Positions 1 to 5,326 of a stretch of DNA of 6,803 bases are shown in pieces. This stretch comes from Rhodospirillales bacterium (lineage in GTDB: Bacteria > Pseudomonadota > Alphaproteobacteria > UBA828). The notes under the pieces are model-generated. The model made no database searches, was not told where the DNA came from, and saw nothing but the letters and a program-made list of their open reading frames with translations. The stretch lies in contig JAPOPO010000302.1 of the NCBI GenBank assembly GCA_026712885.1, positions 1 to 6,803 of the forward strand. Reading direction: 5' to 3'. The translations under genes were made by a program, and so were the position numbers. Position 1 is the first letter of the stretch; every line of letters starts with the position of its first letter.

Positions 1-1
1 C

Positions 2-391
2 GAGGCTCAGCAGACGGCGATGGAGTATCTGGAGCGGGTCAAGATTCCGGAACAGGCCTTGAAGTATCCCGGCCAGCTCTCCGGCGGACAGCAGCAGCGC
101 GTGGCGATCGCCCGCTCGCTCTGCATGAAGCCCAACATCATGCTGTTCGACGAGCCCACCTCGGCGCTGGACCCCGAGATGATCAAGGAGGTGCTGGAGG
201 TCATGGTCGACCTCGCCCAAAGCGGCATGACCATGCTCGTCGTCACCCACGAGATGGGCTTCGCCTCGCAGGTCGCCAACCGGGTCATCTTCATGGATGA
301 GGGCCAGATCGTCGAGCAGAACACGCCCGACGAGTTCTTCAACAATCCCCAGTCCGACCGCACCAAGCTGTTCCTGAGCCAGATCTTGTAG
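2..391 (+). CDS. aapP: Amino-acid ABC transporter ATP-binding protein, C-terminal part (AapP/BztD/GlnQ type)
   Basis: This is the ATPase subunit of a polar amino-acid importer; it powers uptake by a membrane permease and a periplasmic binding protein, working at the cytoplasmic face of the inner membrane. The gene runs in from the left edge and the frame is open from base 2, so only the last 129 residues are seen. Counting from that edge, the ABC signature LSGGQQQRVAIAR lies at 26-38, Walker B IMLFDEP at 46-52, the D-loop SALD at 54-57 and the H-loop histidine (VVTHE) at 83. Walker A and the Q-loop must lie upstream of the window. The wording around the signature (YLERVKIPEQA...KYPGQ) and the FFNNPQSDRTKLFLSQIL tail resemble the general L-amino-acid permease ATPase AapP and its relative BztD more than a generic GlnQ; that finer call is from memory of the family. 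It is convergent with the next gene, with only 15 nt between the two stops. Confidence 0.88.
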   Translation, partial: EAQQTAMEYLERVKIPEQALKYPGQLSGGQQQRVAIARSLCMKPNIMLFDEPTSALDPEMIKEVLEVMVDLAQSGMTMLVVTHEMGFASQVANRVIFMDEGQIVEQNTPDEFFNNPQSDRTKLFLSQIL

Positions 392-406
392 GAACGGCGG
401 CGGGCC

Positions 407-1861
407 TCAACTTCCCTCTGTCGTGCCCGCGCCGGTGTCGAAGCGCGCGGGGGCCGGGCTCACCACGCGGGTCTCACCGCCGCCCGCGACCTCGAAGACG
501 GCAAGGCCCCGTTCCGCAATCCCTTCGTTGTCGAAGCGAAACAGCCCGTCCGCGCCGAGGAAACCGCCTCGATTGCCAATGGCCTGCGGGCCGAACGAGG
601 CGCCCGCGCGTGCGAGTGCCGCCGCGAGCGCGGTCGCGTCATAGGCGAGGGTGGCGATCGCGCCCGGCGATTCGCCGAAGACCCGGCGATAGCGTGCCTC
701 GAAGCTCCGCCGCGCGGCCGGGTCGGGCCCAGCGAACCAGCCGCCTGCGAGCGCCTGCTCGCCAAGCGTCGCCGTGTCCTCCCAGAGGCCAGTCCCGAGG
801 ACGCGGATCTTGGCGGGGTCGATGTCGTAGTAGGGGAGCAGCGGCGCGACCTGCCGCAGCCGGGCGCCGCCATCGGCCAGCAGCAGCGCATCGAAGGGCA
901 GCTCGCCCAGCGTATCGAGCGTCTTGAGCCGCTTGAGGCGGCGGCGGGCAGCGGCATTGTCCTGGCGAGCAAGCGACGCGCGCTCGTCCTCCAACGCTTT
1001 GGCGCGCCGGTCGTACTCGGCAAGAGCGCGCACCACATCGGCTGCGTCAGACGCGTCCGGCGCGTAGGTGCGGACCCGCGTGAGCGAAAGTCCGTTGAAC
1101 GCCGCGGCCGCCCAGGCTTCGTCCGCCACCGCCGTGCCGTAGCGCGTGTCGGGTGCCAGCAGGGCGATCCGTCGGTGGCCCTTTGCCGCCGCATGAGCGA
1201 AGACCCGCCTGATCTGCGCGCGCGGCGTGTGGCCCAGCAGGTAGACGCCCTCGCTCGCCGCCGCCCGATCGGTCGAGAAGGCGACCACGGTGACACCGTG
1301 CGCCCGGGCATGGGTGGCGACGGCGTTCACGCCCTCGGCGAACAAGGGACCGAGGATCAGGTCGACACCATCTTCGAGCAGTGCGAGCGCGGCCCTCTCT
1401 GCACCCGTCGCCGTGCCTCCGGTGTCGCGCGGTAGCAGCAGAAAGTGCTCGTCGGCCGTGTCGAAGAGGGCGAGCTGCGCCGCGTGCAGCAGGGTCGCTC
1501 CCTCGGATGCGTAGCGGCCGGAGAGCGGCAGCAGCAGGCCCACCCTGGCGGCGGGTCGCGCCTCCTCGGGCGGCGGGGTCGCGATGTCCTCGTCCGCTGT
1601 GGGCTCGCCGGCGGCGGGCACCGTGTCATCCGTGGTCAGGGCAGCGAATGTCTCATCCGCAGGCGTCGCGAGCGGGGTCAGGCGCTCGGGCGCCGCCGGC
1701 TCCGTTTCAGCCGCGGAGGCTGACGGCGGCTGGTCCTCGGGCGGTGGCGGCGGTACGCTCGGCGCGGCGCAGGCGCCTGCGAGGAGCAACAGCAGAGTGG
1801 CGCCTGCCGGTCCGATCCGCCGGACCCGGCCGACTGCGGAGAGGGTGCGAGGTCGATTCAT
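407..1861 (-). CDS. lpoA: Penicillin-binding protein activator, LpoA/YraM-like lipoprotein
   Basis: A 484-residue predicted lipoprotein. Residues 1-31 form a type II signal peptide: an arginine-rich start, the hydrophobic stretch ATLLLLLAGAC, and Cys31 as the likely lipidated residue. Residues 34-104 are a low-complexity Pro/Ala/Glu/Thr linker with PPPPP and PPP runs. From about 106 (RVGLLLPLSGRYASEGATLLHA, given here as two parts: RVGLLLPLSG then RYASEGATLL) to about 470 is a type 1 periplasmic-binding-protein fold, with further typical patches DGVDLILGPLF, VVAFSTD and RRIALLAPDTRYG. LpoA in E. coli activates PBP1A from the outer membrane; its N-terminal TPR-like domain is absent here, as is common in alphaproteobacterial homologues. 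Direct PBP activation is therefore inferred, not shown. The frame extends 75 codons upstream, but ATG at 1861 places the signal peptide correctly and has GGGAG 11 nt before it. Its position next to rsmI and yraN supports the call. The alternative is a branched-chain amino-acid-type binding protein. Confidence 0.87.
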   Translation of the reverse strand: MNRPRTLSAVGRVRRIGPAGATLLLLLAGACAAPSVPPPPPEDQPPSASAAETEPAAPERLTPLATPADETFAALTTDDTVPAAGEPTADEDIATPPPEEARPAARVGLLLPLSGRYASEGATLLHAAQLALFDTADEHFLLLPRDTGGTATGAERAALALLEDGVDLILGPLFAEGVNAVATHARAHGVTVVAFSTDRAAASEGVYLLGHTPRAQIRRVFAHAAAKGHRRIALLAPDTRYGTAVADEAWAAAAFNGLSLTRVRTYAPDASDAADVVRALAEYDRRAKALEDERASLARQDNAAARRRLKRLKTLDTLGELPFDALLLADGGARLRQVAPLLPYYDIDPAKIRVLGTGLWEDTATLGEQALAGGWFAGPDPAARRSFEARYRRVFGESPGAIATLAYDATALAAALARAGASFGPQAIGNRGGFLGADGLFRFDNEGIAERGLAVFEVAGGGETRVVSPAPARFDTGAGTTEGS

Positions 1862-1877
1862 GTCCGAGGAAGCTCCC
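1849..1877. promoter_or_regulatory. Overlapping divergent translation starts (CATG) with flanking ribosome binding sites
   Basis: The start codon of the activator gene (minus strand, 1861-1859) and that of rsmI (plus strand, 1860-1862) share two base pairs inside CATG at 1859-1862. On the plus strand GAGGT at 1849-1853 lies 6-7 nt before the rsmI ATG. On the minus strand GGGAG (complement of 1873-1877) lies 11 nt before the activator ATG. Each ribosome binding site therefore lies inside the coding region of the other gene, and there is no intergenic DNA for a promoter. Any promoter for either gene must lie within its neighbour, so the two mRNAs would have complementary 5' ends. The geometry is read directly; the transcriptional consequence is inferred. 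Confidence 0.75.
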
Positions 1878-2804
1878 GCGACGCCCGCAGGCGCGGGGCA
1901 GACTAGGCGCGGCGACCGGGCGAGTAAACCGCAGCCGGTCGCGGAACCCGGCCTCTGGCTGGTAGCGACGCCGATCGGCAATCTGGAGGACATTTCGCGG
2001 CGGGCGCTCGCAGTGCTTGCGTCCGTCGACAGCGTGGCTTGCGAGGACACCCGCCGGACCGGGCGGCTCCTGGCGCGCCACGGCATCTCGGCCCGCCTCG
2101 TCTCCTACCACGAGCACAACGCGGCGCGGGTGCGCCCGGCGCTGATCCGCACGCTCGCGGGCGGCGGCTCGGTGGCCCTGGTTTCGGACGCCGGCACGCC
2201 GCTGATCTCCGACCCCGGCTTCAAGTTGGTCCGCGAAGCGCATGACGCTGGCGTCCGCGTCACCGGCTGTCCCGGCCCGAGCGCGCCATTGTTTGCGCTT
2301 ATCCTCTCGGGCCTGCCGACCGATCGCTTTTACTTTGGCGGCTTTCTGCCGTCCAAGGCGGGAGCCCGGCGGGAGGCGCTCGTCTCGCTCCGGTTTCTCG
2401 ACGCGACGCTCGTCTTCTTTGAGTCGCCCCGCCGGCTGGCGGCGTCCCTCGATGACATGGCGACGACGTTAGGCTCGCGCCCGGCCGCCGTGGCGCGCGA
2501 GCTGACCAAGCTGCACGAGGAGCTGCGGCGCGGAACGCTCGACCAGCTGGCCGGCCACTACGCTTCCGCCGGAGCACCCAAGGGCGAGGTCGTCGTCGTC
2601 GTGGGCGGTGAGCGGAGCGCCGCGGTGGAGTCCGCGCTCTCCGACGCGGATATCGACGCGCGTCTCGACAGTCTGCTCGCCGACGGGACAGTCCGCGACG
2701 CAGCAGCGACGCTCAGCGCCGAGACGGGGCTGCCGCGTCGCGAGCTCTACGCACGAGCCTTGGCGCGGGCCAAAGAGAGGGAGGAATGCGCGGTCGATCC
2801 CTAG
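1860..2804 (+). CDS. rsmI: 16S rRNA (cytidine-1402-2'-O)-methyltransferase RsmI
   Basis: RsmI uses S-adenosylmethionine to 2'-O-methylate C1402 of 16S rRNA in the decoding centre, where RsmH adds the N4 methyl. The 314-residue protein shows the tetrapyrrole-methylase-fold family motifs in order: VATPIGNLEDISRRAL from 35, CEDTR at 61-65, SYHEHN at 82-87, LVSDAGTPLISDPG at 107-120, PGPSA at 138-142, then FFESPRRL, RELTKLHEE and GEVVVVVGG. The C-terminal region (SDADIDARL, VRDAAATLSAETGLPRRELY) matches the helix-turn-helix-like tail common in this family. The first 30 residues are a polar extension before the conserved core; no other ATG, GTG or TTG in frame lies between it and the core, so ATG 1860 with GAGGT upstream is the natural start. 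The frame is open further upstream only because it runs antisense to the activator gene. The last 19 nt overlap yraN. Confidence 0.96.
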   Translation: MSEEAPATPAGAGQTRRGDRASKPQPVAEPGLWLVATPIGNLEDISRRALAVLASVDSVACEDTRRTGRLLARHGISARLVSYHEHNAARVRPALIRTLAGGGSVALVSDAGTPLISDPGFKLVREAHDAGVRVTGCPGPSAPLFALILSGLPTDRFYFGGFLPSKAGARREALVSLRFLDATLVFFESPRRLAASLDDMATTLGSRPAAVARELTKLHEELRRGTLDQLAGHYASAGAPKGEVVVVVGGERSAAVESALSDADIDARLDSLLADGTVRDAAATLSAETGLPRRELYARALARAKEREECAVDP

Positions 2805-3178
2805 CGGCTCGTCGCGCGGCCTACGAGCGGGGCCTCGCGGCCGAGCGGCTTTGTGCGCTGCGCCTTCGGCTTATGGGCTGGCGTATCCTGGCGCGACGCT
2901 ACGCCACTCCCGCCGGCGAAATCGACATCGTCGCCCGGCGCGGCGCGCTGATTGCCTTCGTCGAAGTGAAGCACCGCAAGCAACGCGAGGACGTTTTCGA
3001 GGCAATTACTGCGCATCAACGGCGGCGTATCGAGAATGCAGCGAGCATTTTCTTGTCGCGTCACCCGAATTGGCGCAAGCTTTCACTCCGATTCGATTTG
3101 ATGGTGGTGAGCCCTTGGCAATGGCCGAGCCACCTGCCCGATGCATGGCGCCCCGACCGCAGCGGGGCCGTTCTCTGA
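2786..3178 (+). CDS. yraN: YraN family protein (UPF0102), nuclease-like fold
   Basis: A 130-residue member of the UPF0102/YraN family, whose function is not established. It carries the family core: AAERLCALRLRLMGWRILARR at about 18-38 (quoted here as its AAERL start and GWRILARR end), GEIDIVARRG at 44-53, and FVEVKHR at 58-64. Glu45, Asp47, Glu60 and Lys62 are arranged like the acidic/lysine residues of PD-(D/E)XK endonuclease folds; a nuclease role is an inference from that fold. The tail RFDLMVVSPWQWPSHLPDAW is like alphaproteobacterial members. The start ATG overlaps the end of rsmI by 19 nt. A purine-rich tract (AGAGAGGGAGGA, 2774-2785) runs directly up to the ATG, with GAGAGG at 2775-2780 giving a workable 5-nt spacing. 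Translational coupling to rsmI is likely. The 3' end overlaps the next gene. Confidence 0.93.
   Translation: MRGRSLAARRAAYERGLAAERLCALRLRLMGWRILARRYATPAGEIDIVARRGALIAFVEVKHRKQREDVFEAITAHQRRRIENAASIFLSRHPNWRKLSLRFDLMVVSPWQWPSHLPDAWRPDRSGAVL
3106..3110 (+). promoter_or_regulatory. GGTGA ribosome binding site that favours the 3121 start
   Basis: GGTGA matches the 3' half of the extended anti-Shine-Dalgarno complement (AAGGAGGTGATC) and lies 10 nt before ATG 3121, inside yraN. The following paralogue has the same GGTGA at 3795-3799, 7 nt before its ATG at 3807. The alternative ATG at 3145 has no comparable site. This is weak but consistent evidence for the upstream start. Confidence 0.4.
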
Positions 3179-3807
3179 CAGCTTTGGCTTGGCGTCCGTG
3201 CCGGAAGGTAGGGCCAGCCGCCGCGCTCGCCCTCCTGCTGGCCGGCTCTCTCTCCCTCTCCGCATGCACCGAGCTGATCGTCGGTGCGGTTGCGACGACG
3301 GGCATTGCGGTCGCCGAGGAGCGCTCGGTCGGCGACGCGGTCGACGATCTGACCATTCGGGCTGAGCTCAACCATCTCTTTTTCCAGGACAATTTTGAGC
3401 TTTATCGGGATGTATCGTACAGCGTGATCGAGGGCCGCGTCCTGCTCAAGGGCACCGTGACCACGCCGGATGATCGAGTTCGTGCGCTGCGAATCGCCTG
3501 GCAGGCCGCTGGCGTCCGCGAGGTGATCAACGAAATTCAAGTGACCGACGACACCGGAATTTTGGATTACGCGCGGGACACGTGGATATCGGCGCAGCTC
3601 AAGGGGAAGCTCCTGGTGGACGGCGACGTCCTTTCGATCAACTACAGCATCGAGACGGTCAACGGCACGGTATACCTCTTAGGGATTGCGCAAGACGAGG
3701 CGGAGCTCGCGCGGGTCACCGAGCACGCCCGCAGCATCGAGGATGTGAAGCGCGTCGTCAGCCACGTGGTCTTGAAGGACGACCGCCATCGTCCGGTGAC
3801 GCCTTGA
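3121..3807 (+). CDS. DolP/YraP-like lipoprotein with two BON domains (first copy)
   Basis: A 228-residue predicted outer-membrane lipoprotein. A basic n-region is followed by the hydrophobic stretch VGPAAALALLLAGSLSLSAC, with Cys49 the likely lipidated residue. Two BON domains follow, at about 75-145 and 150-222. The first contains VEGRVLL-like sequence (IEGRVLLKGTV) and EVINEIQV; the second starts at DTWISAQLKGKLL and contains VNGTVYLLGIAQ and VKRVVSHV. E. coli DolP has the same double-BON plan and the same DTWI segment, whose Trp helps bind anionic phospholipid; here that Trp is present. DolP supports outer-membrane integrity, so a similar role is inferred. The frame is open far upstream but that part is antisense or out-of-frame shadow of rsmI and yraN. 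ATG 3121 is chosen for its GGTGA site; ATG 3145 is a good alternative, as it makes the signal peptide almost the same length as that of the next gene. Overlaps yraN by 58 nt (or 34). Confidence 0.87.
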   Translation: MAEPPARCMAPRPQRGRSLTALAWRPCRKVGPAAALALLLAGSLSLSACTELIVGAVATTGIAVAEERSVGDAVDDLTIRAELNHLFFQDNFELYRDVSYSVIEGRVLLKGTVTTPDDRVRALRIAWQAAGVREVINEIQVTDDTGILDYARDTWISAQLKGKLLVDGDVLSINYSIETVNGTVYLLGIAQDEAELARVTEHARSIEDVKRVVSHVVLKDDRHRPVTP

Positions 3808-4448
3808 TGGCCGGCACGGCGCGTGCGCGCGCGGGCCACACGGGTGGCGGGAGCCGTCGCCCGTGGCGCCGAGCAGGACCGGTCGCCGTGCTTGCCCTCG
3901 CCTTGGCCGCTCCATTCGGCCTCGCCGGCTGTGCGGACGTCCTGATCGGTGCCGCGACCACGACAGGCCTTGCGATCGCCGAGGAACGCACGGTCGGCAA
4001 CGCATTCAAGGACCTGTCCATTCAGACGGAGCTCAACCATCTCTTCTTTCAGGACGATCTTGATCTCTACACCGATGTATCGATCAGCGTGGTCGAAGGC
4101 CGTGTCCTGCTCATGGGCAGCGTGCCCACGTACGAGGACCGAAGCCGGGCGGGTTGGGTCGCCCGGCAGGCCACGCGCGCGGAGGAGGTGATCAACGAGC
4201 TGCAGGTAACCGGCGATGGCGGAATCCTGAATTATGCAAAGGACAGGTGGATTTCATTGTTGCTTGATGCTCAGCTGCTCCTGGACCTCGATATCCTCTC
4301 GGTCAACTATGATATCGAGACCGTCAACAGCACGATCTACCTCATTGGAATCGCACAGGACGAGGAAGAATTGGAACTGGTCAAGGAGCACGCTCGCGGT
4401 ATCGAGGGCGTCGAGCGCGTCGTGAGCCACGTGATCATGAAGGACGAC
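3265..4448 (+). repeat. Diverged tandem duplication of the BON lipoprotein gene (units 3265-3783 and 3930-4448)
   Basis: The two mature-protein coding units are each 519 nt and lie 665 nt apart, start to start. The reading is colinear with no gap in the encoded protein alignment. DNA similarity is plain in places, for example GAGCTCAACCATCTCTT occurs in both units, while elsewhere it is eroded at third positions. This points to an old in-place duplication of a whole gene including its signal peptide, rather than a recent one. Confidence 0.8.
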
Positions 4449-4481
4449 CCACGCCGCCCGCCGCCGCCTAATGCCCGGTGA
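3807..4481 (+). CDS. DolP/YraP-like lipoprotein with two BON domains (second copy)
   Basis: A 224-residue paralogue of the preceding gene. The signal peptide runs to Cys42 in the lipobox GLAGC, after an RRPWRRAG basic segment and a hydrophobic core. The first BON domain (about 67-138) contains VEGRVLLMGSV and EVINELQV; the second (about 143-215) starts at DRWISLLLDAQLL and contains VNSTIYLIGIAQ and VERVVSHV. From the lipidated Cys to the KDD near the end the two copies align without gaps at about 60% identity by hand count. The segment ELNHLFFQD is identical in both. The conserved Trp of the second BON domain is kept. The stop of copy one and the ATG of copy two share one base (TGATG), so coupled translation is expected. 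It ends in a short basic, proline-rich tail (DDPRRPPPPNAR). Role in outer-membrane upkeep is inferred from DolP; a distinct function for each copy is unknown. Confidence 0.88.
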   Translation: MAGTARARAGHTGGGSRRPWRRAGPVAVLALALAAPFGLAGCADVLIGAATTTGLAIAEERTVGNAFKDLSIQTELNHLFFQDDLDLYTDVSISVVEGRVLLMGSVPTYEDRSRAGWVARQATRAEEVINELQVTGDGGILNYAKDRWISLLLDAQLLLDLDILSVNYDIETVNSTIYLIGIAQDEEELELVKEHARGIEGVERVVSHVIMKDDPRRPPPPNAR

Positions 4482-5298
4482 CGCGATCGAAGGTGCGCTC
4501 CGCGCTGTCGGTACCCTCGCGGACGAAGAGATCGACCTGGCCGATGCCGCGCTGCTGCTCGGCGCTCTCGACCTACCGGGCGCATCGCTCGAAGGCTATC
4601 GCGCCCACGTCGACCGCCTCGGCGAGGACGTTGCGTCGCTCGCCCGCGCCGGTGAGCCGCTGGAGCGCCGCCGTCGTCACCTCAACGCCGTGCTCTATGA
4701 GTGCCACGGCTACGCCGGCGATACCGAAAGCTACGATGCCCCCGAGAACGCCAATCTGCTCCAGGTCATCGACCGCAGAGTGGGTCTGCCGGTCAGCCTC
4801 GGCATCCTCTATATCCACGCTGCCCGGGCACAGGACTGGGCGGTGGACGGGCTGGCCTTCCCCGGTCACTTCCTGGTGCGTATGGACGAAGGCGACCGCC
4901 GCGTGATCGTCGATCCCTTCCACCAGGGCCAGGCGCTGGAGGCCGGCCACCTGCGCGGCCTGCTCAAGCAGTTCCAGGGCGCCGATGCGGAGCTCGACCC
5001 GGTCCACTACGCGCCGGTCGGCAACCGGGCGATCCTTCTCAGGCTCCAGAACAACATCAAATCCCGCGCGCTACAGGCGGGCGAAGGCGCCCGCGCCGCC
5101 GCGATCCTGGAGCGCATGCTGCTGATTGCGCCGGAGGCCGGCGGACTCTGGCATGAGCTCGGCACGGTGCGCGCGAGGCTCGGCACCATCAAGGGCGCGG
5201 TCGAGGCGCTGGAGCGGAGCCTTGCCTGCCCGCTGCCCGAGGCCGCGCGGTCACGCGTCGAGGCGGTGCTTGCGAAGCTGTCGACCAGTCTGCACTGA
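4471..5298 (+). CDS. SirB1 family protein: transglutaminase-like domain with TPR tail
   Basis: A 275-residue protein of the SirB1/YchA-like family, annotated in databases as transglutaminase-like plus tetratricopeptide; its biochemical activity is not established. The transglutaminase-like core spans about 35-155: LNAVLYECHGYAGDTESYDAPENANLLQVI (only the ends LNAVLYE and NANLLQVI are diagnostic), GLPVSLGILY at 105-114, FPGHFLVR at 130-137 and VDPFHQG at 147-153. His133 and Asp148 occupy the His/Asp positions of the papain-like triad, but the position where active transglutaminases have Cys reads PVSLG, so catalysis by this fold is doubtful; this is usual in the family. Residues about 205-265 form TPR-like helices (AAAILERMLLIAPEAGGLWH, then LGTIKGAVEALERSL). 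No signal peptide is seen, so it is probably cytoplasmic. The ATG overlaps the previous stop by 11 nt and has no clear ribosome binding site, which suggests coupling; it is the only usable start near the conserved region. Confidence 0.87.
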   Translation: MPGDAIEGALRAVGTLADEEIDLADAALLLGALDLPGASLEGYRAHVDRLGEDVASLARAGEPLERRRRHLNAVLYECHGYAGDTESYDAPENANLLQVIDRRVGLPVSLGILYIHAARAQDWAVDGLAFPGHFLVRMDEGDRRVIVDPFHQGQALEAGHLRGLLKQFQGADAELDPVHYAPVGNRAILLRLQNNIKSRALQAGEGARAAAILERMLLIAPEAGGLWHELGTVRARLGTIKGAVEALERSLACPLPEAARSRVEAVLAKLSTSLH

Positions 5299-5312
5299 GT
5301 CTCGAGGGGCGT

Positions 5313-5318
5313 AAGGGA
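5313..5318 (+). promoter_or_regulatory. Ribosome binding site for gshB, deciding its GTG start
   Basis: AAGGGA lies 8 nt before GTG 5327, ideal spacing. An ATG at 5322 sits only 3 nt after it and would read ATG-ACG-TGA, a two-codon frame whose stop overlaps the GTG. The GTG is therefore taken as the gshB start. Confidence 0.6.
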
Positions 5319-5326
5319 ACAATGAC

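Noticed and set aside
395..434. Possible terminator hairpin between the convergent ABC-ATPase and activator genes: CGGCGGCGGGC pairs with GCCCGCGCCG with one bulged G and a 19-nt loop.
   Set aside because: The loop is long, there is no T tract on either side, and the right arm is inside the activator's coding sequence; in GC-rich DNA such pairing is expected by chance.
460..1311. Long minus-strand open frame (283 residues) overlapping the activator gene.
   Set aside because: Arg/Pro/Ser-rich composition typical of a GC-rich shadow frame, no recognisable motif, and it lies entirely within a well-supported gene.
1584..1859. In-frame extension of rsmI by 92 codons upstream of 1860.
   Set aside because: This DNA encodes the signal peptide and linker of the activator on the other strand, and the translated extension is Ser/Ala/Gly/Val-rich with no family similarity; the RsmI motifs begin only after 1860.
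1862..2086. In-frame extension of the activator by 75 codons upstream of 1861.
   Set aside because: It would bury the signal peptide inside the protein and is antisense to the conserved rsmI core.
3003..3110. Internal promoter for the BON genes in the AT-richer 3' part of yraN.
   Set aside because: TTGTCG near 3054 and TTGGCG near 3070 have no convincing -10 partner, and no RpoE-like or EcfG-like pair was found by eye.
2608..3120. Long N-terminal extension of the first BON gene frame.
   Set aside because: The extra residues are Arg/Ser-rich and coincide with the out-of-frame reading of rsmI and yraN; a lipoprotein signal peptide begins only after 3121.
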